Position numbers and translations under genes: made by a program. Shown in pieces: positions 28,146-36,946 of a stretch of DNA of 64,000 bases (within the stretch, counting starts at the first letter, position 1; each line of letters opens with the position of its first letter). The stretch is taken from positions 310,001-374,000 of the forward strand of contig NZ_JAKKOT010000002.1 in assembly GCF_021739025.1 (NCBI RefSeq). The letters are read 5' to 3'. The notes below the pieces were generated by a model. It made no database searches. It saw only the letters and a program-made list of their open reading frames with translations, and had not been told where the DNA came from. This DNA is from Gordonia liuliyuniae (GTDB lineage Bacteria; Actinomycetota; Actinomycetes; Mycobacteriales; Mycobacteriaceae).

Positions 28146-29291
28146 TTACGGAGTGATGCGTTCCGCGGCCAGAAGATCGGCGAACGTGTATGTCCCCGTC
28201 GGACGGTCGTTCTCACCGAGAAGGTAGAGACGCTTGACGGCGACGAGGATGGCTTCGGCGATCGTGTCGCGCTGGCCGGGGTCGGCGAGCATCGCAGCGT
28301 CGTGAGGATTCGTGATGTATCCGGTCTCGATGACGACGACGGGCATCCGAGTGGTGCGCAGAATGTTCCACGTGCGCTCGTGCGTGCGGCAGTCGAGGAA
28401 GCCCGTGCGGGCGACCAGCTCACGCTGGATGAAGCTCGCGAGATTGCGGCCGATGGTCGAGAACGAGCCGTGAGTGTTGCCGAAGTAGAACGTTGCGACA
28501 CCATTGGCGAGCTCGTTCCGATAGCTGCCCGCGCGCAGCGAGATCATCAGATCGACGTCAGCGAGATTCGCGACGCGGGCGCGCTCATCGTCCTCCGGCG
28601 ACGACTTCCCGTCGTGCGACAGGAACGTCTCCATACCGGCCGCCGACATGCGTCCCTCGAGACGCGACGCCAGATCCCACAGTGCTCCGGCGTCGGCTTC
28701 GGCGTCGGAACCGGGGTCGATGAGGATGCGCTTGCCGGACAGCTGGGGGCCGGAGCGCCGCACCTGCTCCTCTTCGCGGATGGCGTGCGGCGATCCGCCG
28801 GTGATACGGGTGCCGAGGCGGTTGAGGGAACGGATCGTCTCGGGCCCGCAGATGCCGTCCGAGCTCAACCCGTACTCGGTCTGGTAGCGGCCGACGGAGT
28901 TGTGCGTGACTTCGCCGAACTGTCCGTCGACGAGTCCGTGGTAGTAGCCGAGGTTCTGCAGGCGTGACTGCAGGGTGGCGACGTCGTCGCCCGTCATGGG
29001 TGCGGACAGGCGGTACAGGAGGACACGGCTGCCGAGTTGATACGACGCTTCACGGAGTGCGGCGTACGTCGCGCTGCCGACCACGCCGTCGACGATCAGG
29101 CCGCGTTCTTGTTGAAACGCGCGGACTGCGCGATCGCACGCGGCATCAAAGACCGCTTCGGGCGGGGACCATAGGCTCCGCTCGTCACCGGGTGTGGCGG
29201 TCGGCGCCGGAGGCAGCAGTCCTCGTGTAGCAAGGATGGCCCGAATCTCGGCGACTGCCGAGCCGTGATCGCCGAGTCGCAATACCGGCAT
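28146..29291 (-). CDS. cwlM: CwlM, amidase-like regulator with degenerate zinc site
   Basis: 381 residues from ATG 29291. Two peptidoglycan-binding_1 repeats are at the N-terminus (starting LRLGDHGSAVAEIRAIL and VLLYRLSAPMTGDDVATLQSRL), followed by an amidase_3 domain. No signal peptide is present. In active amidases the zinc histidines lie in DPGH and SIHAN; here these read DPGSDA and ISLRAG, so both appear lost. In M. tuberculosis, CwlM is a cytoplasmic activator of MurA controlled by PknB phosphorylation; the Thr-rich C-terminus (TGTYTF) could play that part here. It lies downstream of trxA with a hairpin between. Confidence 0.88.
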   Translation of the reverse strand: MPVLRLGDHGSAVAEIRAILATRGLLPPAPTATPGDERSLWSPPEAVFDAACDRAVRAFQQERGLIVDGVVGSATYAALREASYQLGSRVLLYRLSAPMTGDDVATLQSRLQNLGYYHGLVDGQFGEVTHNSVGRYQTEYGLSSDGICGPETIRSLNRLGTRITGGSPHAIREEEQVRRSGPQLSGKRILIDPGSDAEADAGALWDLASRLEGRMSAAGMETFLSHDGKSSPEDDERARVANLADVDLMISLRAGSYRNELANGVATFYFGNTHGSFSTIGRNLASFIQRELVARTGFLDCRTHERTWNILRTTRMPVVVIETGYITNPHDAAMLADPGQRDTIAEAILVAVKRLYLLGENDRPTGTYTFADLLAAERITP

Positions 29292-29315
29292 GGAGACCCA
29301 CTTTCTCGCATAAGG

Positions 29316-29351
29316 GTGACGGCCGCCGACCGGGTGGCCGGCGGCCGTCAC
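29316..29351 (-). terminator. Hairpin between trxA and cwlM
   Basis: A 13-bp perfect stem (GTGACGGCCGCCG / CGGCGGCCGTCAC) with a 10-nt loop, 25 bp upstream of the cwlM start and about 100 bp after the trxA stop. It could terminate the trx transcript or partly attenuate reading into cwlM. The 160-bp gap holds nothing else clear. Confidence 0.5.
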
Positions 29352-29452
29352 TGCACCGCTCTATTCTCTCAGGTCCGTGTCGATGCCGACAAACGAAAGG
29401 GTCGGATCGAGACCAACCGTAGTGGCGATCGACGGCTGTGTCTGGACCGCCG

Positions 29453-29782
29453 TCATTCGAGGACGGGCGCGAGCTCCCGCAGGATGGCGGCCTTCGGCTT
29501 GGCTCCCTGGATCGTCTTGGTGGGTTTGCCGTTCTCGAACAGGATCATCGTCGGAATCGACATGATCTGGAAGTCGCGGGCGATCGCGGGGTTCGCGTCG
29601 ACGTCGACCTTGGCCACAGTCAGCTTCTCACCGTTGTCGCGAGCGATCTCGTCGAGAACCGGGGCGACCATCTTGCACGGGCCGCACCAGGTGGCCCAGA
29701 AATCGACCAGCACGGGTTTGTCGGATTCGAGGACGTCCGCCTTGAACGTGTCGTCGGTGACGTCGACGGTGTTGCCTGCCAT
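29453..29782 (-). CDS. trxA: Thioredoxin
   Basis: 109 residues, standard length. Active-site WCGPC has Cys33 and Cys36; the cis-proline loop IMSIPTMILF and KVDVDANPAIARDF are typical. It is a cytoplasmic dithiol reductant for ribonucleotide reductase and protein disulfides, recharged by the TrxB encoded just upstream. It matches trxC (Rv3914) in the mycobacterial sigM-trxB-trxC-cwlM order. Confidence 0.96.
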   Translation of the reverse strand: MAGNTVDVTDDTFKADVLESDKPVLVDFWATWCGPCKMVAPVLDEIARDNGEKLTVAKVDVDANPAIARDFQIMSIPTMILFENGKPTKTIQGAKPKAAILRELAPVLE

Positions 29783-29799
29783 GTTGTTACTCCTAATTT

Positions 29800-29844
29800 G
29801 AGAGCCTGGGGTTCGAGAGCCGGGGTTCGGGAATCTGGGGGTTC
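29800..29844. repeat. Short imperfect tandem repeat between trxB and trxA
   Basis: Three units of 14-16 bp (GAGAGCCTGGGGTTC, GAGAGCCGGGGTTC, GGGAATCTGGGGGTTC) follow one another in the 73-bp spacer. They probably arose by slippage. They do not encode protein. Confidence 0.65.
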
Positions 29845-29855
29845 GGGGATGGACG

Positions 29856-30812
29856 TCAGCCCGCGTGATCGGCGAGCCAGCGCTCGGCGTCGATCGCTGC
29901 CGAGCAACCGCTGCCCGCCGCGGTGACCGCCTGGCGGTAGGTGTGGTCGACGAGGTCGCCGCACGCGAACACGCCGGGGACGTTGGTGTAGGTGGAACGA
30001 CCGTCGACCTTCACATAGCCGTCTTCGTCGAGATCGACCTGGCCGCGCACGAGTTCGCTGCGGGGGTCGTGCCCGATGGCGACGAACATGCCGGTGGCTT
30101 CCAGGGTGCTGGTCTCGCCGGTGACCGTGTCGGTGAGTTCGAGCTCGGTCACCGCGTTGTCGCCCTTGACGGCGGAGACGGCCGCGTTCGTGACGAACTC
30201 GATCTTCTCGTTGGCGCGGGCTCGTTCGAGCATGATCTTCGAGGAGCGGAACTCGTCGCGTCGGTGGACGAGGCTCACCTTGCGGGCGAACTTGGTGAGG
30301 AAGGTGGCCTCCTCCATTGCCGAGTCACCGCCGCCGACGACGACGATGTCCTGCTCCTTGAAGAAGAATCCGTCGCATGTCGCGCACGAGGAGACGCCGC
30401 GACCGAGGAGTTCCTGCTCCCCCGGGATGCCGAGGTAGCGGGCGGCGGCGCCCATCGCGAGGATGACGGCGCGGGCACGATAGACCTCGCCGCCGACCTC
30501 GACCTCCTTGATGTCGCCTTCCAGGCGCATCGCATCGACTTCTTCGATACGAAGGTCGGCACCGAACCGGATCGCCTGCTCGCGCATCTCGTCCATCAGT
30601 TCGGGACCCTGGATGCCCTTCTGGAAGCCGGGGAAGTTCTCCACCTCGGTCGTGGTCATCAGCGCGCCGCCGAAGGAGATTCCTTCGAAGACGACGGGCG
30701 ACAGCTCGGCGCGGGCCGCATACACCGCGGCGGTGTAGCCTGCGGGGCCGGATCCCACAATGATCAGTTCGTGGATCTGGTTCTCGGTGTCGCTCGTCAA
30801 TCCGACGCTCAT
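29856..30812 (-). CDS. trxB: Thioredoxin reductase
   Basis: 318 residues from ATG 30812 with GGAGGA 3-8 nt upstream. FAD motif GSGPAG is at 20-25, redox CxxC (CATC) at Cys144/Cys147, NADPH motif [13 protein letters not shown] follows, and the C-terminal FAD motif [23 protein letters not shown] completes it. It passes electrons from NADPH to thioredoxin. It sits in the sigM regulon-type cluster, directly upstream of trxA on the same strand. Confidence 0.97.
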   Translation of the reverse strand: MSVGLTSDTENQIHELIIVGSGPAGYTAAVYAARAELSPVVFEGISFGGALMTTTEVENFPGFQKGIQGPELMDEMREQAIRFGADLRIEEVDAMRLEGDIKEVEVGGEVYRARAVILAMGAAARYLGIPGEQELLGRGVSSCATCDGFFFKEQDIVVVGGGDSAMEEATFLTKFARKVSLVHRRDEFRSSKIMLERARANEKIEFVTNAAVSAVKGDNAVTELELTDTVTGETSTLEATGMFVAIGHDPRSELVRGQVDLDEDGYVKVDGRSTYTNVPGVFACGDLVDHTYRQAVTAAGSGCSAAIDAERWLADHAG

Positions 30813-30954
30813 TAATCCTCCGTGTAGCAAGTGGGCCCGCCGTTGCACGCGGGCTTTGTCCTTCAACACAAGGATATGGGCTGATGTTCCCGCAGGCCGC
30901 CGGAGGTGGAGGCGGTCACAGATCTGACGACGGCCGGCAGATCACTGAGCGGGT

Positions 30955-31230
30955 TCAGTCGGTGTGGAATCGGCTGATGGTGTCGAGCATCCGCGCCCTC
31001 ACGTCCGGCGGGATCGGGACCTCTTCGTCGCGCAGCGAGACGAGATCGGCGTTCGTCGCATCGAGGGCGGCGAGGATGCGTTGAGCGTCGGGATCGTCTG
31101 CGGTCACCTCTCGTACATGGTCTGCGAAGGCAGGATCGAGGTGTCCGGCGTGGAAGCTGATGAGAACGTCGGTTGGCACCGGCGGGCCGGGATACCGTCC
31201 GTCGTGACTGTCCGCCCCGTTGTGCTCCAT
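30955..31230 (-). CDS. Short RsmA-like anti-sigma-M protein, possibly truncated
   Basis: 91 residues from ATG 31230 (GGCGGA upstream); an in-frame ATG at 31275 would add 15 residues. The segment PPVPTDVLISFHAGHLDPAFADHVREVTADDPDAQRILAALDAT resembles the N-terminal region of RsmA, the anti-SigM factor encoded beside sigM (Rv3912) in mycobacteria. Mycobacterial RsmA is about 250 residues with a membrane segment and an external tail. Here the frame stops after RFHTD and no membrane part is readable in the 140 bp before trxB. It may be naturally short or a remnant. The position right after sigM supports the assignment. Confidence 0.6.
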   Translation of the reverse strand: MEHNGADSHDGRYPGPPVPTDVLISFHAGHLDPAFADHVREVTADDPDAQRILAALDATNADLVSLRDEEVPIPPDVRARMLDTISRFHTD

Positions 31231-31350
31231 CAGACTGTGTCCGCCTCCGCGTCGTTGGTGATTAGATTCCATCACTGATTTAGACGCAGCGGAACCCGTT
31301 TCGGTTCCCTTGTGCCAGTTCGGGCGTGGCGGATGTCGAAGCGGGCCGCG

Positions 31351-31911
31351 TCAGCTCTGGGTTCTCAGGTGGCCGAGGACGAGCGCGAGCTTCGCCCGTC
31401 CGCGGTTGGCTCGGCTCTTGACCGTTCCGGGAGGAACGCCGAGCGCTTCGGAGGCGTCGGCGACGGAGAGATCGTAGATGTGCAGCAGGATGATCACCGC
31501 CCGTTGCTCGGGTGGGAGGACGTCGAGCGCGCGACCGATGGAGAGCGACAGGTCGATGTCGCCGGTGTGGTCGAGCGGATCGGCCAGCGACTCGTCCTCC
31601 TCTATGAGCGGTGTGCTCGCATGCGACTTGTTCCGTCGGAGGCGATCGAGAGACGCGTTCAAGACGACCCGGTAGAGCCAACTCGAGACCGTGCAGTCGA
31701 ACCGGAACCGGCCCGCGGTCTTGTTGACTGATTCGAGTGCGTCCTGGAGTGAATCGGCTGCGTCGTCGTAGTCGCCGGTGGTGCGCAGAGCGACTGCCCA
31801 CAGCTTGTTCTCGTGCCGTTTGAAGAGAACTTCAAAGGCGGTGCGGTCCCCGTTGGTGTGATCCCGGAGCAACTGGTCGTCGCTTCGGGTGTCTGTGATC
31901 CCCCGTTGCAT
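31351..31911 (-). CDS. sigM: ECF RNA polymerase sigma factor SigM
   Basis: 186 residues from ATG 31911. Region 2 reads FEVLFKRHENKLWAVALRTTGDYDDAADSLQDAL...SWLYRVVLNASLDRLRR; region 4 reads LPPEQRAVIILLHIYDLSVADASEALGVPPGTVKSRANRGRAKL. It is an extracytoplasmic-function factor. Synteny with rsmA-trxB-trxC-cwlM identifies it as SigM. The start is the first Met before the conserved region; the frame is open to 31992, and a longer protein would span a cluster of DnaA boxes. It probably responds to membrane-linked signals through the short anti-sigma protein downstream. Confidence 0.88.
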   Translation of the reverse strand: MQRGITDTRSDDQLLRDHTNGDRTAFEVLFKRHENKLWAVALRTTGDYDDAADSLQDALESVNKTAGRFRFDCTVSSWLYRVVLNASLDRLRRNKSHASTPLIEEDESLADPLDHTGDIDLSLSIGRALDVLPPEQRAVIILLHIYDLSVADASEALGVPPGTVKSRANRGRAKLALVLGHLRTQS

Positions 31912-31962
31912 GTCGATGAATCTAGGCCCGCACACCGCCGAAAATGTCTGTTTCTGCGTACT

Positions 31963-32013
31963 TGTGGATAAAGTCGGCAAATTGTGGATCATTCGACCAG
32001 GTCTTGTGGATAA
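31963..32013. promoter_or_regulatory. Cluster of three DnaA-box-like sites upstream of sigM
   Basis: TGTGGATAA at 31963-31971, TGTGGATCA (one mismatch) at 31983-31991, and TGTGGATAA at 32005-32013, all in the same orientation and 20 and 22 bp apart, close to two helical turns. They are 12 kb from oriC and 50-100 bp upstream of the sigM start. They may bring sigM under DnaA control, or titrate DnaA. Confidence 0.65.
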
Positions 32014-32049
32014 CTTCCGTCTATCTGCCCAACGAGGTGGGCAGATCCG

Positions 32050-32721
32050 TCAACGACTGGCTGCAGGGTCCGGCGTAGTTCCGGTGATCACCGGTGCCAG
32101 GGCAGCTCGGGCGATCCGCTCGGCCGCGTCCGGGTCGTCGAGATCTATACCCAGACTCGGGGCGACGATATAGGAGATCGCTGCGTGGATCAGCACGTCG
32201 GCCTGGGCATCGGCGTCCCGGCTCGGTATCCGCCCGGACTGCTGCGCTCGCGCGATATTCGCCCTGATCGCACGGAATGCGAGGGCCACCGCAGAGTTCG
32301 GGCCGTGCGAGAGCCCCTCGATCACTTCGAGCCTGCGTGTGGGCGTCGCACCGCGCAGCAGCGGGTGGTCGCGTAACCCGACTGCTGCCCGGAACCCGTG
32401 GACCACCTGGTCGGTGGGGTCGGTGATGACTGTGAAATCGACGGCCAGATCGGTGAGAACGCGTGTGATGTCGCGGGACAGAGCGCGTTCGAACAAGTGG
32501 TCCTTGCTCTGGAACCTCCGGAACAGTGTGCTCCGGCCGATGCCGGCCTGGGCGGCGACCTCGTCCATCGTCGCCTCTTCGGTGCCGCGATCGGCCAGTA
32601 CACGGACGGCGGCGTCGAGGATGCGGGCGTCTGTCGGGTCGCCCGTTTCGGTCGACGGCACGCGAGCATGCTCGAACGCCCGGTTCAGCAGGTGATGAAG
32701 TGGCGCGCCGGGTCTAGTCAC
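32050..32721 (-). CDS. TetR family transcriptional regulator
   Basis: 223 residues. After a 30-residue lead, the TetR helix-turn-helix reads ARILDAAVRVLADRGTEEATMDEVAAQAGIGRSTLFRRFQSKDHLFERAL (about 32-81). The C-terminal ligand domain is helical and not diagnostic. It is divergent from the broken acyl-CoA synthetase gene; the 123-bp gap holds an imperfect palindrome that suits its operator. It may once have repressed that gene in response to an acyl-CoA or similar lipid. Confidence 0.85.
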   Translation of the reverse strand: MTRPGAPLHHLLNRAFEHARVPSTETGDPTDARILDAAVRVLADRGTEEATMDEVAAQAGIGRSTLFRRFQSKDHLFERALSRDITRVLTDLAVDFTVITDPTDQVVHGFRAAVGLRDHPLLRGATPTRRLEVIEGLSHGPNSAVALAFRAIRANIARAQQSGRIPSRDADAQADVLIHAAISYIVAPSLGIDLDDPDAAERIARAALAPVITGTTPDPAASR

Positions 32722-32762
32722 GCATCGATTATCGCATCGGCGGGCGTGCTCGAAATCTCTGT

Positions 32763-32788
32763 GGTACTAATTAGTCTCTAATAGTCCC
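32763..32788. promoter_or_regulatory. Candidate TetR operator
   Basis: An imperfect inverted repeat with arms GGTACTAATTAG and CTAATAGTCCC, containing the perfect palindrome ACTAATTAGT (32766-32775). It is AT-rich against GC-rich surroundings and lies about 42 bp upstream of the TetR start in the divergent gap, the usual place for autoregulation. Confidence 0.5.
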
Positions 32789-32844
32789 ACGACGGTCGGT
32801 GAATCGTCGACGATGCCCTCGAACGCTGGGCGGATGGTGGTCAG

Positions 32845-34337
32845 ATGAACGCGCAACGGAGAGGCTCGAACACATCGCTGGCCCATGTCGGCGACAAGGT
32901 GCGCGCTGTTCGAGTCTTGATTGATTCCGGACTCATCGAGATCAGGCGACCCCGCCAGATCCTCATCACCCTGAGACAGAATCGGGTGCACGGACCGGCT
33001 GCGGCGATGCTGATGAAGGCGGCGAGAGACCACCCGAGCAGGTCCGCGATCACCGACGAGCAGGGCACCATTACGTTCCGGGAGCTCGACCAGCGATCAG
33101 ACGCACTCGCGAAGGCGTTGCTCGACATGGGGATTCCGGCAGGAGCGTCGGTCGGCATGCTCGCACGAGACCATCGCGGCCTACTGACGACGGTGGTCGC
33201 CGCAGGCAAGGCCGGCTACCAGCTCGTCATGCTGAACACGGGCTTCGCCAAACCACAGTTCGCCGCAGTCGTGCGACGCGAAGGCGTGACCGCGGTGCTG
33301 CACGATTCCGAGTTCGACGAACTGTTGGACGAGCTGCCGAGTGATCTGCCGCGAATCGTCACCCGCCTCGAGCCAGGCGACTCGATCCCCCCGGGAGCTC
33401 GACTGCTCGACGACGTTCTGAGGTCGGCCGGGGCGGGCCGGATCAGGCTTCCCAGACCGTCGACTCCGGCGGGGATCACCGTCCTCACCAGCGGGACCAC
33501 CGGGCTGCCGAAAGGCGCTCCGCGCGCGAAGGTCTCTCCGTTCGGCAGCGCGATGATCCTCGACCGTCTGCCGATCCCCCACGAGTCGAGCGTGGTGATC
33601 GCTACCCCGATGTTCCACGGGACGGGGTTCGCGCTGTGGTTGGTGAGTGCTGGACTCGGCAACCAGGTGGTGACGACTCGCCGTTTCGATGCCGAGGCGA
33701 CACTCCGTTCGGTGGCCGAGAATCGAGCAGAGCTGCTCGTCGCGGTCCCGACCATGTTGAGTCGCATCCTCGACCTCGGTCCGGAGACGATCGCGCGCTA
33801 CGATCTGTCGTCGCTGCGAGGCGTCGTCGTCGCCGGTTCGGCACTCTCGCCCTCTTCTCGCATGGCTGCGAAGTCGATGAACCCGGTGTGAAGGGAATCG
33901 TCCACGTGCGCTGCGCCGCCGCGTTCAAGGGCTACACCGACGGCACCGTGAAGGACTCTGTCGACGGTTTCATGTCGACCGGCGACGTCGGTCACTTCGA
34001 CGACGAAGGGCTCCTATTCATCGATGGTCGCGCCGACGACATGATCGTCTCCGGCGGCGAGAACGTCTATCCCCAGGAGATCGAGAATCTGCTCGCGGGT
34101 CATCGCGAAGTCGTGGACGTAGCAGTTGTCGGTGTGCCCGACCACGATTTCGGCCACCGGCTGCGCGCTGTCATCGTGGCCGGCGCCGGTTCGAACCTCG
34201 ACAGCGAGACCGTCCGCCGATACGTCAAGGACAACCTGGCTCGTCACAAGGTGCCCCGCGACGTCCTATTCGTGCAGGAGATCCCGCGCAATGCCACCGG
34301 AAAGGTCATCCGCAAGGAGCTGCTCGACATTCCGTGA
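32845..34337 (+). pseudogene. Acyl-CoA synthetase (AMP-binding, FadD-like) broken by an internal deletion
   Basis: The first frame (32845-33891) encodes the N-terminal AMP-binding domain: ITFRELDQRSDALAKALLDMG, the P-loop-like TVLTSGTTGLPKGAPR and PMFHGTGFALW, up to VVVAGSALSP, then leaves the family pattern and stops. From about 33853 a second frame resumes with DEPGVKGIVHVRCAAAFKGYTDG, STGDVGHFDDEGLLFIDGRADDMIVSGGENVYPQEIE and the C-terminal lysine motif IPRNATGKVIRKEL. About 60 residues that should follow GSALSP, including the YGSTE adenylation motif, are absent, and the frame is shifted. It cannot form a full synthetase. The original role would be ATP-dependent activation of a fatty or aryl acid. 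Confidence 0.85.
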
Positions 34338-34402
34338 CCGCTCGAGGAGAACCCAGACCCGGTCGGCAGACTACTGACCGCTGACGCACTAGGAGCATCC
34401 CG

Positions 34403-35800
34403 ATGGGACGTCTACACGCTTGCCTGATCCTCATTGTCGCCGCGCTCGCGGCCAGTCTCTTGATCGTGGCGCCCGCCGCCGACGCGGCTCCCGCGCACCG
34501 AGCCACGATGTCGGACTCGCAGTTCTACGCGCAGCCGACTGATCTGAGCCGCTATCGGCCCGGGGACATCATTCGCACACGAGAGGTCGTCGTCCGCACC
34601 CTTCAACTCCTCCCCATGCGGGTGAACGCCTGGCAGGTGCTGTACCGAACAACCGACGGCGAAGGACGACCCGCGGTGACGGCGGCGACGCTACTGGCGC
34701 GGGCAGGTACCCGCCCGACCGAGTTGCTCAGCCACCAGGTCGCTATCGACTCCGTGGCACCGGACTGCCAGCCGTCGAGGGGGCTGATCAACAACACCCC
34801 GATCGACTTCTCGGCGCGTGGCGGCCCCATCACGCTGACGATGGGCGGGGTGGAGTCGCTCTTCATCGCCAACGAGCTCTCTTCGGGATACGGCGTGGTG
34901 ATCCCCGACCACGGTGGCCTGCGCGCCGATTTCCTGGTGAACGCGCTGCACGCTCAAACCACGCTCGACGGTATCCGAGCCGCCCTGAAGTTCCCGGAGT
35001 GGCATCTCAACGCTCGCACACCGGTCGGGTTGTGGGGGTACTCCGGAGGAGGCATGGCGACGAGTCTCGCTGCCGAGTACCAACCGACGTACGCGCCTGA
35101 ACTGAACGTTCGGGGTGCGGTCCTCGGCTCGCCGTTCCGTGACGTTGCCGCAGGCCTGCGGAAGGTCGAAGGGTCCCCGACCTCAGGGCTGATTCCGATG
35201 GGGCTGGCATCGTTGATCAAGTACGAGCCCGAGAAGAAGGAGGCGTTTCTCCGCGATGTGAGTCCGTGGGGCCGCGCCAAAGTGGAGGCCGCTCTCCATC
35301 AGTGCACGCCCGAGGCTGTCGTGGAGGGCCTCTGGCTCGACTACACACGCTTCTTCACCGCGCCGATCGATGTCGTGCTCAACCGACCTGTGTTCCGCGA
35401 TGCCCTCGATAGACGCGGTATGACCGGTCTCAAGCCGACGGCGCCGCTCTATGTGTTCTCGGCTGTCGACGACGAAGTGATCACGAGTCGATCGGTCGAC
35501 CGCCTTGTCCGGTCGTACTGTGCCGGGGATGCGTCCGTGACCTACCGGCGTGCGCAGTTCCCGCCGAAGCTCATTCCACAACTCAATTCGCCGCACGGGG
35601 CGACGATGGTTCTCGGCGCACCGGCCTCGTTCGAGTGGCTCGACCGTCGGATGAGTTCGTCGGCCGTGCCTACCCGACGGTGCGACGTGAAGACGTTGCC
35701 GACCACCGCGCTCGAACCTGAAGCATTGGGCCGATTTCCGGGGGTGATCCGGTCCGCGTTGGAGTCCATGCTCGGCCTGCCCCTCTCCGCCGCGAACTGA
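34403..35800 (+). CDS. Secreted lipase (LIP family)
   Basis: 465 residues from ATG 34403 with AGGAG upstream. Residues 1-29 are a signal peptide (long Leu/Ala/Val core, DAAPA cleavage region). The alpha/beta-hydrolase nucleophile elbow GYSGGG is at 212-217 with Ser214; acid and His are probably in FSAVDDEV and LNSPHGATM. TATLLAR, HQVAIDS and IPDHGGLRADF fit the secretory lipase (PF03583) family, common in Mycobacteriales, that hydrolyses acylglycerols or sterol esters outside the cell. It follows the broken acyl-CoA synthetase by 65 bp and may once have supplied it with fatty acids. Confidence 0.85.
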   Translation: MGRLHACLILIVAALAASLLIVAPAADAAPAHRATMSDSQFYAQPTDLSRYRPGDIIRTREVVVRTLQLLPMRVNAWQVLYRTTDGEGRPAVTAATLLARAGTRPTELLSHQVAIDSVAPDCQPSRGLINNTPIDFSARGGPITLTMGGVESLFIANELSSGYGVVIPDHGGLRADFLVNALHAQTTLDGIRAALKFPEWHLNARTPVGLWGYSGGGMATSLAAEYQPTYAPELNVRGAVLGSPFRDVAAGLRKVEGSPTSGLIPMGLASLIKYEPEKKEAFLRDVSPWGRAKVEAALHQCTPEAVVEGLWLDYTRFFTAPIDVVLNRPVFRDALDRRGMTGLKPTAPLYVFSAVDDEVITSRSVDRLVRSYCAGDASVTYRRAQFPPKLIPQLNSPHGATMVLGAPASFEWLDRRMSSSAVPTRRCDVKTLPTTALEPEALGRFPGVIRSALESMLGLPLSAAN

Positions 35801-35873
35801 GATCGCTTAGCGGCTGGTCGAGATTCGCCACGAAGGCGAATCGCACTTCGGCGCGTGTCCTATCCTCGTAGGC

Positions 35874-36194
35874 ATGGACGACGACCAGCCGTTGGCGAGG
35901 TGGACGGCGGCACGGTCGATGGACCGTGTCGCTGTGCCGGGCGAGTTGCAAGTGACCAAGACGCACGTCGTGTTCGAGCCCAAGGGTCGACGCGCGCCGG
36001 GGGCCCGGTTCTCGGTCGCGTTCAAGTTCGTCGTCGGCGTCGGGACGGCTCCCGGTACGGGAAAATTCTTCAGCGGCGGGAAACGCGAACGGCTGTGTCT
36101 GACCCTCGGCGACGGGTCCGAGTGGTTGTTCGTCGTTCCCGACCTCGATGCGGCGATGGCAGGTATCCGGAGTGCGCTGTCCCCTCGCCGCTAG
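35874..36194 (+). CDS. Small conserved hypothetical protein with PH/GRAM-like pattern
   Basis: 106 residues. A run of beta-strand-like segments (GELQVTKTHVVFEPKG, FSVAFKFVVGVGTA, RLCLTLGDGSEWLFVVPD) followed by a C-terminal helix (DAAMAGIRSAL) looks like a PH or GRAM fold, but no named family is certain. There is no membrane segment. TATCCT lies 7 nt upstream of the ATG and no ribosome site is visible, suggesting a leaderless message. It overlaps the convergent TetR gene by 4 bp. Confidence 0.6.
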   Translation: MDDDQPLARWTAARSMDRVAVPGELQVTKTHVVFEPKGRRAPGARFSVAFKFVVGVGTAPGTGKFFSGGKRERLCLTLGDGSEWLFVVPDLDAAMAGIRSALSPRR

Positions 36195-36886
36195 TCGTGA
36201 AAAAGCTGCTGGTACGTGGCCACGAAGGTCGCGGTGACCACGCGGTGGATCGCATCGATGTCGAACAGTTCCAAGTCGTACCCGGGTTCGATGGGGGCGT
36301 CCAGGGCGGTCTGCCAGTCGACGAGGAGCTGAGTCAGTGCGCCGACGAGACCGATCGCGCCGAGCCGCTGGTCGGCAGTCGGTTCGTGGCCTCGAGCGGC
36401 GAAACCGAGGATGAGGTCGGCCCACCCGTGAATCGCCCGCAGTCGCAGCATCTCGAGTTCGGGGCTGACGCCGACGACTTCGATCATGATGATGCGCGCG
36501 CGGCGCGTGTCCTCGGTGAGGCTGGTGATGAATCCCCGCAGGGCCTGTTCGGCTAGCGCGGGCACCATGTCGTCCGGTATCGGACCGTCGGTGAGCTCGG
36601 TGTCCTCGAGCACCTCCGCGGCCGCGGCGAGCGTTGCGGCGCGCGCGATGTCGACGCAATGGTTGTAGACCTCGCCGAGCAATGCGGCACGGTCCCCGAA
36701 CGACTCGTAGAAGTACCGCTGCGTCAGGCCGGCCTCGGTGCAGATGCGTTTCACCGAGACGTTCGGGTAGCCCAGCGTGCCGAACAGCTGCAGGCCCGCT
36801 GCAATCAGTGATTCGCGACGTTGGAGCTGTCGGTCCTCTGCGGTCAGTCCCCCGTATGTGCGTCCGCCGGCAGTCGTCATCATCAC
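36191..36886 (-). CDS. TetR family transcriptional regulator
   Basis: 231 residues. The N-terminal helix-turn-helix is clear: RRESLIAAGLQLFGTLGYPNVSVKRICTEAGLTQRYFYESFGDRAALLGEVY (about 27-78). The C-terminal half is helical with a TetR_C-type pattern. It is encoded on the minus strand downstream of a VOC-family gene, and no operator is evident in the 60-bp gap. The target is unknown; the hydroxylase at 37.6 kb has an operator-like palindrome and is a candidate. Confidence 0.85.
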   Translation of the reverse strand: MMMTTAGGRTYGGLTAEDRQLQRRESLIAAGLQLFGTLGYPNVSVKRICTEAGLTQRYFYESFGDRAALLGEVYNHCVDIARAATLAAAAEVLEDTELTDGPIPDDMVPALAEQALRGFITSLTEDTRRARIIMIEVVGVSPELEMLRLRAIHGWADLILGFAARGHEPTADQRLGAIGLVGALTQLLVDWQTALDAPIEPGYDLELFDIDAIHRVVTATFVATYQQLFHD

Positions 36887-36946
36887 CGACCATCGTAAGC
36901 CGGTGCCCGGCAGCGGTATCGGCGTGTTGGTCTATTCAGTGCTCAT

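Noticed and set aside
33840..33900. Programmed frameshift in the acyl-CoA synthetase
   Set aside because: About 60 residues including YGSTE are missing, so a shift alone could not restore the enzyme.
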